Part shown: piece by piece, positions 1 to 8,681 of the stretch
Layout: every line of letters starts with the position of its first letter
Numbering within the stretch: the first letter of the stretch is position 1
NCBI GenBank assembly: GCA_045565285.1
Contig: JBJLFR010000024.1
Coordinates: 21,739 to 85,738, forward strand
Length of the DNA: 64,000 nt
Source: CACIIZ01 sp045565285
GTDB taxonomy: Bacteria > Pseudomonadota > Alphaproteobacteria > Rhodobacterales > Rhodobacteraceae
Direction of reading: 5' to 3'
Notes under the pieces: generated by a model
Told to the model about the DNA's origin: nothing
The model's input: only the letters and a program-made list of their open reading frames with translations
Databases searched by the model: none
Program-made: the position numbers and the translations under genes

Positions 1-295
1 CCATTTTATTAGTTAATGTACCTGCAACAATCATTAGGTCTGACTGGCGTGGACTTGCTCTAGGTGCAGTACCAAATCTTTCCAAATCATATCTTGGAGT
101 TGAAGTATGCATCATTTCAACAGCACAACAAGCTAACCCAAAAGTCATCCAATGCAAACTCCCTGTCCTAGCCCAGTTAATTACATCTTGTGTAGAAGTC
201 TGAATAAAACCTTTATTAGTTATACTATCAGAGATTTTTCTAGTTTCGTAATCTTTATCAATCCCCATAACTTTGCTACTGTTACTTAATCCCAT
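1..295 (-). CDS. nuoB: NADH-quinone oxidoreductase subunit B, 3' part beyond window
   Basis: This is the N-terminal 98 residues of NuoB; the rest lies beyond base 1. NuoB sits in the peripheral arm of complex I and carries cluster N2, the last Fe-S centre before quinone. The adjacent cysteines C56-C57 in the segment GLACCAVEMM are two of the N2 ligands and are a hallmark of the family. The ATG at 295 lies inside the end of nuoA, giving a 10-base overlap, so the two are translationally coupled, as in most alphaproteobacterial nuo operons. The identification is secure. Confidence 0.95.
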   Translation of the reverse strand, partial: MGLSNSSKVMGIDKDYETRKISDSITNKGFIQTSTQDVINWARTGSLHWMTFGLACCAVEMMHTSTPRYDLERFGTAPRASPRQSDLMIVAGTLTNKM

Positions 296-651
296 TCTAA
301 AGCACCCTTTTTCCACTCATATATAAAGCCTACAGTTAAAACAAATAAAAAGATCATCATAGAAAAATATCCAAAAAATCCTATTTCGCCAAAACTTATA
401 GCCCAGGGAAAAAGAAAGGCTACTTCTAAATCAAATATGATGAAGAGAATTGCGACAAGATAAAATCGAACATCGAATTTCATTCTTGCATCATCGAATG
501 CGTTAAACCCACACTCATAAGCTGAAACTTTTTCTACATCTGGATTTCTAACAGCAATTATAAAACCAGCAAGAATAAAAGTAATACCTATTACTAATGC
601 GAGTCCTAAAAAAATAAGAATAGGCAAATAGCTAATAGCAATTTGATTCAA
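286..651 (-). CDS. nuoA: NADH-quinone oxidoreductase subunit A
   Basis: NuoA is a small membrane subunit of proton-pumping complex I at the junction of the peripheral and membrane arms. The 121-residue length is normal. Three membrane segments are visible (about 8-33, 63-83 and 92-112). Hallmarks are YECGFN at 45-50 in the conserved loop and DLEVAFLFPW at 74-83 in TM2. The start is a TTG at 651: no in-frame ATG precedes the first helix, and a very strong Shine-Dalgarno (GGGGAGGA) lies a few bases upstream. It begins the nuo operon, with nuoB overlapping its stop. The 141 bases upstream probably contain the promoter, although I could not fix one convincingly. Confidence 0.96.
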   Translation of the reverse strand: MNQIAISYLPILIFLGLALVIGITFILAGFIIAVRNPDVEKVSAYECGFNAFDDARMKFDVRFYLVAILFIIFDLEVAFLFPWAISFGEIGFFGYFSMMIFLFVLTVGFIYEWKKGALEWD

Positions 652-792
652 GAAATCCTCCCCCCATAAGTATAATCTAATGACTTCGGTTTACTCTTAG
701 TTAACATTCTCGTCAACACTCTAAAACACTTTACCAAAGATCACAAGGTCGCACCAAATAATTAAAAAAAAGAATATTTAGATGTTAAAATT

Positions 793-1938
793 TTATTCCA
801 CATTATTAATTAAATTAAAAATCTGAGCTTCTTTTTTTATTTCGCCAAGCCATTCAGATACTATTTGAGGTGTTTTTGGTGCTGCACTTACTCCTAAAGG
901 AATTTTATTTTTCAACACACCTTCAACCGCTAATGCCACTGGTATTGATACCAACCTAGCCATAGCTGTACTATTATCATCACCCCAAGCATCCAACAAA
1001 TAAGATCTATCAAAAATAAGTACATTATCTTGTGATGCTTTTAAAGATACATTTAAAACTACTCGATCTTTCTCTTTTTCCTCATAAGAATATTTTTGCC
1101 AAAGTTCTTTGGAAAGTTTATCAAGTGTTTCATAATCACTTTCAATATTAATTTGTTCAATAACTTGAAAAATTTCCTTCCATGCGTTTTTCCAGCCAAG
1201 ATTTCTTAAAGTACCTCTAACAAATCTTTTTATTCTCCAGTTACTTCCAAATTCATATTGATCAATAAATGGTAGACTATCTCGATTAGGATAAACTTCA
1301 AATTTCTCATTTTTAATTGATGGAATTTCGTGTACTTTTACATTATGCCAAGGTCTTAATGTTTCTACATGCTTAAAGTTTTCTATTGATCTTGCTTCAG
1401 ATTTTAAAGCTTTTAAAACACCTAATGGGGACCAACTAAATTTATAGCAAAAATCATTAGGTTTTTTTGGTAATCCACCACAAAATGAAAAAAATTCAAC
1501 CATATTGCTTTCATTATAACCATGAAATTCCTTATATTGTTTAACTAAGTCATGCGCCATTAAATGATCTATGCCAGGATCAAGACCAACTTCATTTAAA
1601 AAAACTAAACTTTGGTTGATTGCATCATTATTTAATTTTTGAATTTCCTCAGATATATATGAAGATGAAACAAAATTTGCATTCTTTTTTAGACATAACC
1701 TGGCTACATCTAGATGATGGCTAGCTGGGAGCATAGAAATTAAGATATCACCTTTTTTTATTTTTTTTTCGAGTTCATTAAAATTAAACTCATGAATATT
1801 GTTTGTTAAGTCACCCAATAAACTGTGAGCTTTCTCTAAAGTTCTATTCCATACAAATGTATCATAACCTGTCTTTAAAAGTTTTCTTAATCCTGGTATT
1901 GAAGAAAGACCTGTTCCCAACCAATGTACTCTAGACAT
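793..1938 (-). CDS. saccharopine dehydrogenase / reductase family (LYS9-like)
   Basis: A 381-residue protein with an N-terminal Rossmann fold (GTGLSSIPGL, about 8-17) followed by the long saccharopine-dehydrogenase C-terminal domain with NEVGLDPGIDHLMAHD near 115-130, diagnostic of the glutamate-forming (LYS9 / SDH) branch. It would interconvert saccharopine with alpha-aminoadipate semialdehyde plus glutamate. The upstream gene encodes the lysine-side partner, so the pair forms a complete saccharopine route as separate proteins. In a bacterium this more likely serves lysine breakdown than synthesis (inference). The ATG at 1938 is preceded by AAAGGA at good spacing. The gap to the upstream gene is only 14 bases, so they are probably co-transcribed. 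Confidence 0.85.
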   Translation of the reverse strand: MSRVHWLGTGLSSIPGLRKLLKTGYDTFVWNRTLEKAHSLLGDLTNNIHEFNFNELEKKIKKGDILISMLPASHHLDVARLCLKKNANFVSSSYISEEIQKLNNDAINQSLVFLNEVGLDPGIDHLMAHDLVKQYKEFHGYNESNMVEFFSFCGGLPKKPNDFCYKFSWSPLGVLKALKSEARSIENFKHVETLRPWHNVKVHEIPSIKNEKFEVYPNRDSLPFIDQYEFGSNWRIKRFVRGTLRNLGWKNAWKEIFQVIEQINIESDYETLDKLSKELWQKYSYEEKEKDRVVLNVSLKASQDNVLIFDRSYLLDAWGDDNSTAMARLVSIPVALAVEGVLKNKIPLGVSAAPKTPQIVSEWLGEIKKEAQIFNLINNVE

Positions 1939-1952
1939 TTTTAATCCTTTTT

Positions 1953-3023
1953 TTAAATCTTATTAATATTATCATAAAATATTTTCTCTGCTCCACTCCA
2001 TACCCCTGTTTTGTCTAGATCAAAATCTAACAAATAAGGCATGAGTTGGTTTTCAAAATCTAGACTGCTTTCTTTAGGAAGCATAGCTGGCAAATTATCA
2101 ATTGCAGTTATTAATAGGGGATTTTTTCCTTTAATAATAAATTGATAAGGATTATTGAAAGATGATGGTTCATCATATAATGGTATTGTATTAAAATCAC
2201 TACCAGGATCACAAGATACATCTGAAATTAAAGTTAATTTTCTCTCATTTATTATATCACTTTTCTGAAGGAATTTGACTGATTTGTTTGAAGATAAAAC
2301 ACAATTTATAAAAATATCATGTTCTAAAATTTCAGGAAAAGATTTTTTGTTATAAGTTTCTTTTATATCCCATACAGTAATCTTAAATCCTAAAGATTTA
2401 AAAAAATCACAGGCACCTCTTCCTACTCTCCCACTAGCCCCAATAAGTATAATTTTTGGGGTTCGATTACCCCTTTTTTTATATAAATCAACTTTATCTT
2501 TAGCATTTTCAATTAAATATTTTCTTGAAGTAGAAACTGGGATTTTAATACCTAAATCCAAATTATTATTCTTGAAATTTAACCAAATGTCTAATCCTAC
2601 GAATGCTCCTGAAAATCCAGCATAATATCCAAATGCAGCTACTCGCTTACTATTTGAATCCAGCAAATATTCTAAATCATACAAAATACCCTCATTTTTT
2701 TTGAAATTATTTAGTATTTGATTAGAATCTTTTTGTTTTTTGAAAGCATGAGCAAACATTATATGCTTTTGACTTAATTTAAAGTTTTGATTAATTTCTT
2801 TTAAACCTATTACAGTTATGCTTTTATCTTTAGTAACCCAAGAACCTTTTTTTACTATTTGACAGCCTTTGTGTTTATAATCAGACGTTTTGAAAATTCT
2901 TTTTTCACAATCTTCAACACTTACTTCGAAACCTAAATCTAAAAGTCTTTTTGCTCCATCGGGAGAAATAGGAGTACGAAATTCATCAATCCTATTTTCA
3001 CATCGCAACCAAAAGTGCGTCAT
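1953..3023 (-). CDS. saccharopine dehydrogenase (lysine side, LYS1-like)
   Basis: Member of the alanine dehydrogenase / saccharopine dehydrogenase (LYS1, LKR) family. The N-terminal block RCENRIDEFRTPISPDG is the LYS1/LKR signature, and a nucleotide-binding glycine motif (GASGRVG, about 195-201) starts the second domain. It would catalyse lysine + 2-oxoglutarate to/from saccharopine. I chose the ATG at 3023 rather than the TTG at 3038, because the latter leaves two bases after the CCA end of tRNA-Asp and adds nothing conserved. Only 17 bases separate the start from the tRNA, so the mRNA is probably released by tRNA 3' processing (inference). Partner of the LYS9-like gene downstream. Confidence 0.85.
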   Translation of the reverse strand: MTHFWLRCENRIDEFRTPISPDGAKRLLDLGFEVSVEDCEKRIFKTSDYKHKGCQIVKKGSWVTKDKSITVIGLKEINQNFKLSQKHIMFAHAFKKQKDSNQILNNFKKNEGILYDLEYLLDSNSKRVAAFGYYAGFSGAFVGLDIWLNFKNNNLDLGIKIPVSTSRKYLIENAKDKVDLYKKRGNRTPKIILIGASGRVGRGACDFFKSLGFKITVWDIKETYNKKSFPEILEHDIFINCVLSSNKSVKFLQKSDIINERKLTLISDVSCDPGSDFNTIPLYDEPSSFNNPYQFIIKGKNPLLITAIDNLPAMLPKESSLDFENQLMPYLLDFDLDKTGVWSGAEKIFYDNINKI

Positions 3024-3040
3024 TTTATTAAAAATCAAAA

Positions 3041-3117
3041 TGGCGCGGTTGACGGGACTCGAACCCGCGACCTCCGGCGTGACAGGCCGGCACTCTAACC
3101 AACTGAGCTACAACCGC
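3041..3117 (-). tRNA. tRNA-Asp (anticodon GTC)
   Basis: A 77-base cloverleaf on the minus strand. The acceptor stem GCGGTTG pairs with CAACCGC, followed by discriminator G and an encoded CCA (3041-3043). The anticodon stem CCGGC/GCCGG encloses CTGTCAC, giving anticodon GTC; G73 is the usual tRNA-Asp discriminator. It lies between tRNA-Val upstream and the saccharopine genes downstream. Confidence 0.97.
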
Positions 3118-3233
3118 AATTAATATCATATTATAATACTTTTAAACTCTTGGATTTGAGTATTGTCAAGAAAAAGATTATAAAAATATATAAATATAGT
3201 CTTAAAAATTAAAGTAATTTAATATAAAATTGA

Positions 3234-3309
3234 TGGTGGGTGATAAGAGACTCGAACTCCTGACATCTTCGGTGTAAACGAAGCGCTCTACCAACTGAGC
3301 TAATCACCC
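3234..3309 (-). tRNA. tRNA-Val (anticodon TAC)
   Basis: A 76-base cloverleaf on the minus strand. The acceptor stem GGGTGAT pairs with ATCACCC, discriminator A, with encoded CCA at 3234-3236. Anticodon stem CTTCG/CGAAG encloses TTTACAC, so the anticodon is TAC (valine GUA/GUG). It lies 116 bases upstream of tRNA-Asp and just downstream of lon, an arrangement familiar from alphaproteobacteria. Confidence 0.97.
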
Positions 3310-3393
3310 CAGATAATGTAAGAGACAATAATAATTATATATACTAAATACAATAACTAATTTATTTAATAACAAATTATTAAATTATTTTAT

Positions 3394-5808
3394 TTAATGG
3401 GCAATAGAGGTCTCACTGTCTAAGTCATCTTCACCCTTGTTATTTTCTGCACTAGTTCCGATAATAGATGTTGGATCCCATTCAATAGCTTTGGGCTTTT
3501 CTATTAATGCAATATTCAATACTTCATTCACATGAGAAAGTGGAATAATCTCAAGACCATTTTTAACCTGATCAGGAATTTCTCTTAAGTCTTTAGCATT
3601 ATCTTTAGGGATCAAAACAGTTTTTATTCCTCCACGCAAGGCAGCTAATAATTTTTCCTTTAAACCACCAATTGGTAAAATATTGCCACGAAGTGTAACC
3701 TCACCTGTCATAGCTATGTCTCTACGAATTGGTATTTCTGTAAGAACAGAAACTATGGATGTGACCATTGCTATGCCAGCAGACGGACCATCCTTAGGCG
3801 TTGCACCCTCTGGTACATGGACATGAATGTCTAACTTTTCAAAAAGTGGTGGTTTAATACCAAGGGAGGGAGATTTTGATCTTACAAAACTTGATGCGGC
3901 ATCAATGCTTTCTTTCATAACTTCGCCAAGTTTACCTGTAGATTTCATTCTACCTTTACCAGGTAATTGCAAAGCTTCGATAGACAATAGATCGCCTCCA
4001 GTTTCAGTCCAAGCTAGTCCAGTAGTAACTCCAATTTGATTTTCTTCCTCAGCCAGACCAAATTTAAATTTTTTAACTCCCAAGAAGTCTTCGATGTTCT
4101 TCAAATTAATATTAATTTTTTTAGTTTCACCTTTAATAATTTTTGTTAAAGATTTCCGACAAAGTTTTGCTATTTCCCTTTCCAAATTACGCACACCTGC
4201 TTCTCTAGTATATCTTCTTATTATTTCTAAGAGACCATTTTCGTTAATGCTAAATTCAGAATCTTTAAGACCGTGTGCTTTAATCTGTTTAGAAATTAAA
4301 TGTTCAGTAGCAATATCGCGCTTTTCAATTTCTGTATAACCTGCAAGACTAATAATTTCCATTCTATCTAATAGTGGTCTTGCCATATTATATGTATTAG
4401 CAGTAGTAATAAACATTACATTGGATAAATCATATTCCACTTCTAAATAATGATCTGTAAAGGTACTATTTTGTTCAGGGTCAAGTACTTCCAACATAGC
4501 ACTAGCAGGATCACCTCTAAAATCTCTACCCATTTTATCTACTTCATCTAAAAGAATAAGAGGATTTGTTGTTTTTGCTTTTTTCATGGACTGAATAATT
4601 TTTCCAGGCATAGAACCAATGTAGGTTCTTCTATGACCTCTTATTTCACTCTCATCATGGACACCGCCTAAAGCAATACGAATAAATTCTCTACCAGTAG
4701 CTGATGCAATTGATTTTCCTAAGGATGTTTTACCAACACCAGGAGGACCTACCAAACAAAGAATTGGACCTTTAATTTTTCTGGATCTTTGTTGTATTGC
4801 TAAATATTCAACAATTCTTTCTTTGACCTTTTCTAAACCACAATGATCATCATCAAGTGTTTTCTGAGCCCTATGAAGATCTTTCTTAACTCTACTTTGT
4901 TTTCCCCAGGGGATGGAAAGTATCCAATCTAAATAATTCCTTACTACAGTTGCTTCAGCTGACATTGGAGACATAGATTTTAACTTTTTCAATTCTGCTA
5001 ATGCCTTATCTTTAGCTTCTTTACTTAGTTTGATTTTTGAAATCTTTTCTTCAAGTTCAACTAACTCATCTTGAGTTTCAGAACCATCCCCCAATTCTTT
5101 TTGAATGGCTTTCATCTGTTCATTAAGATAATATTCTCTTTGTGTCCGTTCCATTTGGTTTTTAACTCGAGATTTAATTTTTTTCTCAACTCTTAAAACA
5201 CTCATTTCACCTTGCATTAAACTAAAAATAGTCTCTAATCTTTTGCGTAAATCAATAATTTCTAAAAGTTCTTGTTTTTTTTCAACAGAGATACTTAAAT
5301 GACCAGCTACAGTATCTGCTAATTTTGAGGGACTATCAGCATCAGTAATGGCTTTAAGAGCTTCCTCAGGTACATTTTTGTTTAATTTAGCATACCGATC
5401 AAACTCATCTATAACTGATCTCCTGAGAGCCTCAATTTCTTCAGTTTTCTTAATTGTATCATTTGAAATTGTTGCTTCAGCTTCAAAAAAGTTTTCATTA
5501 GAAATAAACTTATTAATTTTAACTCTATTTTTTCCTTCTACTAAAATTTTAACTGCACCATCAGGTAATTTCAAAATTTGTAGGACATTTGCCGTTACAC
5601 CAATTTTATTTATAGTTTCTTCAGTTGGTTCATCTTGTGTTGCATCAATTTGACTAGCTAAAATAATTTCTTTGTTTTCTTTCATAACCTCTTCTAAAGC
5701 TCGAACAGATTTTTCTCTTCCAACAAAAAGTCTGACTATCATGTTAGGAAAAACCACAATATCTCTTAAAGGTAATACTGGTTGAATGATTTTATTTTCT
5801 TTAGCCAT
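3394..5808 (-). CDS. lon: ATP-dependent protease Lon
   Basis: Full-length cytosolic Lon (804 residues; the family is usually about 780-820). The N-terminal substrate-binding domain (PVLPLRDIVVFP near 10-21) is followed by the AAA+ module with Walker A GPPGVGKT at 354-361 and Walker B ILLDEVDK near 418-425. The C-terminal serine protease domain has S676 in PKDGPSAG and K719 in GGLKEK as the Ser-Lys dyad. It degrades misfolded and regulatory proteins. The next gene downstream on this strand is tRNA-Val; hupB, which often follows lon in alphaproteobacteria, is absent. The ATG start has a weak purine stretch upstream. Confidence 0.97.
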   Translation of the reverse strand: MAKENKIIQPVLPLRDIVVFPNMIVRLFVGREKSVRALEEVMKENKEIILASQIDATQDEPTEETINKIGVTANVLQILKLPDGAVKILVEGKNRVKINKFISNENFFEAEATISNDTIKKTEEIEALRRSVIDEFDRYAKLNKNVPEEALKAITDADSPSKLADTVAGHLSISVEKKQELLEIIDLRKRLETIFSLMQGEMSVLRVEKKIKSRVKNQMERTQREYYLNEQMKAIQKELGDGSETQDELVELEEKISKIKLSKEAKDKALAELKKLKSMSPMSAEATVVRNYLDWILSIPWGKQSRVKKDLHRAQKTLDDDHCGLEKVKERIVEYLAIQQRSRKIKGPILCLVGPPGVGKTSLGKSIASATGREFIRIALGGVHDESEIRGHRRTYIGSMPGKIIQSMKKAKTTNPLILLDEVDKMGRDFRGDPASAMLEVLDPEQNSTFTDHYLEVEYDLSNVMFITTANTYNMARPLLDRMEIISLAGYTEIEKRDIATEHLISKQIKAHGLKDSEFSINENGLLEIIRRYTREAGVRNLEREIAKLCRKSLTKIIKGETKKININLKNIEDFLGVKKFKFGLAEEENQIGVTTGLAWTETGGDLLSIEALQLPGKGRMKSTGKLGEVMKESIDAASSFVRSKSPSLGIKPPLFEKLDIHVHVPEGATPKDGPSAGIAMVTSIVSVLTEIPIRRDIAMTGEVTLRGNILPIGGLKEKLLAALRGGIKTVLIPKDNAKDLREIPDQVKNGLEIIPLSHVNEVLNIALIEKPKAIEWDPTSIIGTSAENNKGEDDLDSETSIAH

Positions 5809-5946
5809 TTTAATCCCTAACTTTTAACTCAACAGATTATAAAAATTAATTATCTTTGTTTATAGATATGATCATTAATCGACAGTTTCAAGAAATACAT
5901 TTAATTTAATTTTATTAGCTCTCAATGAAAAAAAACTTATAAAAAA

Positions 5947-7065
5947 TCAAAGTAATGGTAAATCTCCAGTTTGCTGTAATTCATAAAATTTTATTGAAAA
6001 TTCATTTAATTTTTTTTTCATAATTGCATTTCGGATATCATTCATTAATTCCTGATAATAAAATAAGTTATGCCATGTAAGTAGCATAGCTGAAATAATT
6101 TCTCCTGATTTGTGTACATGATGTAAATATGATCTTGTATAATTCAGACATGTGTAACAATCACAATCAGGATCTAAAGGTCTTGAGTCTTTTTTATGCC
6201 TTGAATTTTTTATATTTATAGGTCCTCTTCTAGTTAAAGCTTGTCCTGTCCTACCAGATCTAGTTGGAAGAACACAATCAAACATATCAATACCCCTTAG
6301 TACTGCTCCAACAATATCACCTGGTTTACCAACTCCCATTAGGTATCTAGGTTTATTTTCAGGGAATATATGGACAGATGTATCTAATACTCTAAACATT
6401 TGAACTTGTGGTTCACCTACTGCTAAACCTCCAATGGCATAACCTTGAAAATCAATTTCTAAAAGTTTTTTTGTACTTTCATCTCTTAAATCATTATATA
6501 TACCACCTTGCTGAATACCAAATAATATACCAGAATTGGTTAAATCGAATTCTTCTTTAGATCTAATAGCCCATTCCATTGACCTTCGCATACTCTTAGC
6601 AATATTATTTTTATTTGATTCAAAACTTGCACAATCATCGAAGCACATAATGATATCACTACCTAAAATTTTTTGTATTTTTACTGAATATTCTGGAGAT
6701 AGAAAGTATTTTTTACCATCTATATGAGATTGAAATTCCACTCCATCATCTGACTTTTTAGATAACCCACTTAAACTCATAACTTGAAAACCACCACTGT
6801 CAGTAAGTATTGGTCTTTCCCAATTCATAAATTTGTGTAACCCACCTAACTGATTGATTATTTTTTCACCTGGTCTCAACATAAGATGATAGGTATTACA
6901 AAGAATAATATCAGCTCCTAAAAGTTTTACATTTTCTGGAAGCATTGCTTTTACGGTAGCTGCTGTACCAACTGGCATAAAAGCTGGAGTATTAATTGTT
7001 CCGCGAGTCAATTTTAACTCACCTAGTCTAGCTTTACCGTCTTTACCTTTAATCTTGAAATTCAT
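5947..7065 (-). CDS. tgt: queuine / preQ1 tRNA-guanine ribosyltransferase
   Basis: Exchanges guanine-34 of GUN-anticodon tRNAs (including the tRNA-Asp in this window) for the queuosine precursor preQ1. The 372-residue length is normal. LTDSGGFQVMSL (about 87-98) contains D89, the general acid/base. The segment MFDCVLPTRSGRTGQA holds the nucleophilic Asp. The C-terminal zinc site is visible as CDCYTC followed about 25 residues later by His. It is transcribed away from the sufT-like gene; the two ATGs are 46 bases apart, so their promoters must be compact or overlapping. 138 bases separate it from lon, so it may be independently transcribed. Confidence 0.96.
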   Translation of the reverse strand: MNFKIKGKDGKARLGELKLTRGTINTPAFMPVGTAATVKAMLPENVKLLGADIILCNTYHLMLRPGEKIINQLGGLHKFMNWERPILTDSGGFQVMSLSGLSKKSDDGVEFQSHIDGKKYFLSPEYSVKIQKILGSDIIMCFDDCASFESNKNNIAKSMRRSMEWAIRSKEEFDLTNSGILFGIQQGGIYNDLRDESTKKLLEIDFQGYAIGGLAVGEPQVQMFRVLDTSVHIFPENKPRYLMGVGKPGDIVGAVLRGIDMFDCVLPTRSGRTGQALTRRGPINIKNSRHKKDSRPLDPDCDCYTCLNYTRSYLHHVHKSGEIISAMLLTWHNLFYYQELMNDIRNAIMKKKLNEFSIKFYELQQTGDLPLL

Positions 7066-7111
7066 AACAAATCTATTTAAGTTAGTTATAATAAATAGTG
7101 AAGGTATAAAA

Positions 7112-7507
7112 ATGGATGAATTAAAAAATAATACATCTCATACTACAGATGCTTACGATAGCCAAATTGAAAATGTATCATTAATAAAACCTTCAACTAC
7201 GGATCACCCTCTTTACAATAACGTAGTAGAAGCATGTAAGACAGTATATGATCCCGAAATTCCAGTGAATATATACGATCTAGGGTTAATTTATACTATT
7301 GAAATTAATGATGATGGCGATGCCTCAATTTTAATGAGTCTTACTGCTCCTGGTTGTCCTGTCGCAGAAGATATGCCTGGTTGGGTTTCTGAAGCCATTA
7401 AACCCGTGGATGGAATTAAATCGGTTAATGTTGATATAGTATGGGAACCTCAGTGGGGAATGGATATGATGAGTGATGAAGCACGCCTAGAATTAGGTTT
7501 TATGTAA
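7112..7507 (+). CDS. SufT-like MIP18/DUF59 Fe-S assembly protein
   Basis: A 131-residue MIP18 (DUF59) family protein. Conserved segments are DPEIPVNIYDLGLIY at 47-61 and LTAPGCP at 77-83, whose cysteine is the invariant residue of the family. Such proteins (SufT, and PaaD when in phenylacetate operons) help Fe-S cluster assembly or delivery. It is followed 10 bases later by an A-type Fe-S carrier gene, which supports the SUF role. The start is taken as the ATG at 7112, preceded by GAAGG; a longer frame from 7055 would overlap the divergent tgt start and has no conserved residues. No other suf genes are in view, so this pair is detached from any main suf operon. Confidence 0.85.
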   Translation: MDELKNNTSHTTDAYDSQIENVSLIKPSTTDHPLYNNVVEACKTVYDPEIPVNIYDLGLIYTIEINDDGDASILMSLTAPGCPVAEDMPGWVSEAIKPVDGIKSVNVDIVWEPQWGMDMMSDEARLELGFM

Positions 7508-7517
7508 GAATAGTACT

Positions 7518-7844
7518 ATGAAAAATCCGGTAAATTTAACAGATAAAGCAATAAATAAAATTAAAGAACTTACTGTTAATTCACAAAAATTTGCATTACG
7601 CCTTGATTTAAAAAAAGGGGGATGTGCAGGTATGGAATACTTTATGGAATATGTTGATAAAGTAGAAAAAAATGAAGAAGTAATTGATTTTAATGGTGCA
7701 AAAGTAATCATTGCACCACTTGCCCAAATGTATCTTTTTGGCACAACAATAGACTATGAAGATGGGATACTTGAATCTGGATTTAAATTCAGTAATCCAA
7801 ATGTTACAGAGTCATGCGGATGTGGTGAATCTATAAAATTCTAA
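7518..7844 (+). CDS. A-type Fe-S carrier (SufA/IscA/ErpA family)
   Basis: A 108-residue HesB/IscA protein with the three invariant cluster-binding cysteines: C36 in GGCAGMEY and C100/C102 in ESCGCG near the C-terminus. It holds a transient [2Fe-2S] or [4Fe-4S] cluster and passes it to target apoproteins such as complex I or dihydroxy-acid dehydratase, both of which have genes in this window. It is 10 bases downstream of the sufT-like gene, so they are co-transcribed. The sequence alone does not let me decide between SufA, IscA and ErpA; the SufT neighbour favours SufA. Confidence 0.9.
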   Translation: MKNPVNLTDKAINKIKELTVNSQKFALRLDLKKGGCAGMEYFMEYVDKVEKNEEVIDFNGAKVIIAPLAQMYLFGTTIDYEDGILESGFKFSNPNVTESCGCGESIKF

Positions 7845-7882
7845 TCTAATTTTACTCTTGACATTATATTTCTTTTATATTT

Positions 7883-7910
7883 TTGACTATAATTTTTTTG
7901 AGAAGATAAT
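7883..7910 (+). promoter_or_regulatory. possible sigma-70-type promoter for tpiA
   Basis: TTGACT at 7883-7888 and GATAAT at 7905-7910 are separated by 16 bases, one mismatch each from the consensus boxes. This would start transcription a few bases before the tpiA ATG at 7932, giving a very short leader. AT-rich sequence produces such matches by chance, so this is tentative. Confidence 0.35.
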
Positions 7911-7931
7911 TGGTATATAGATGGAGAGAAA

Positions 7932-8678
7932 ATGAATAATAGAAAATATTTGATAGCAGGAAATTGGAAAATGAATGGAACTTTAGATTCCATTAAAGAA
8001 ATTTCTAAAATAGACCAACAAAGCGGAGATTATGAAAATGATATAGCTCTTTGTATCCCAAATACTATTATTAATAAAGTAAGAGAAACATTATCTAATA
8101 AGAGATTAATTATAGGAGCACAAGATTGTCATCATAAAGAAAGTGGGGCATATACTGGTGATGTTTCAGCAAAAATGCTTAAAGATGCTGGCGCTAAAAT
8201 TATTATTGTAGGACATTCGGAAAGAAGACAATCTTACAATGAAACAAGTGAAATAATAAATAAAAAAGCATCTTCGGTAATAAGTGTTGGGTTGCAAACA
8301 ATAATTTGTGTAGGAGAAACTGAGGAAGAAAAAAACAAAGGTTTAACTAATGAAATAGTTTGTACACAGCTTAAAAATTCAATGCCATCAATTTCTATAG
8401 ATACCAATACTATAGTAGCTTATGAACCAATTTGGGCGATTGGAACAGGTAGAATACCAAGTCTTGTAGAAATTCAAACTGTTCATAAGGAACTCAGATC
8501 ATTAATTTCTAAAATTAAAGGAATAGAAACTGCAAATAAAATGAGGATTTTATATGGAGGTTCTGTTAAACAAACAAATGCAAAGGATATTTTTACTTTA
8601 GAAGATGTAGACGGTGCACTTGTAGGTGGAGCTTCTTTAAAATCAGAGGAGTTTATAGGAATTGCAAATCTGTGTTAG
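7932..8678 (+). CDS. tpiA: triose-phosphate isomerase
   Basis: Interconverts dihydroxyacetone phosphate and glyceraldehyde 3-phosphate in glycolysis/gluconeogenesis. The 248-residue length is normal. All catalytic blocks are present: AGNWKMNG with N11 and K13, VGHSERR with H95, the catalytic glutamate E165 inside AYEPIWAIGTG, and the phosphate-gripping loop YGGSV near 220. GGAGAG precedes the ATG. It converges with the MttB-family gene, with only 3 bases between stops. It would also take the DHAP made by the inositol-pathway aldolase at 56313-57140. Confidence 0.97.
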   Translation: MNNRKYLIAGNWKMNGTLDSIKEISKIDQQSGDYENDIALCIPNTIINKVRETLSNKRLIIGAQDCHHKESGAYTGDVSAKMLKDAGAKIIIVGHSERRQSYNETSEIINKKASSVISVGLQTIICVGETEEEKNKGLTNEIVCTQLKNSMPSISIDTNTIVAYEPIWAIGTGRIPSLVEIQTVHKELRSLISKIKGIETANKMRILYGGSVKQTNAKDIFTLEDVDGALVGGASLKSEEFIGIANLC

Positions 8679-8681
8679 TTT

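Noticed and set aside
2890..3123. A 77-codon plus-strand frame
   Set aside because: It runs across tRNA-Asp and antisense to the LYS1-like gene; it is a shadow of both.
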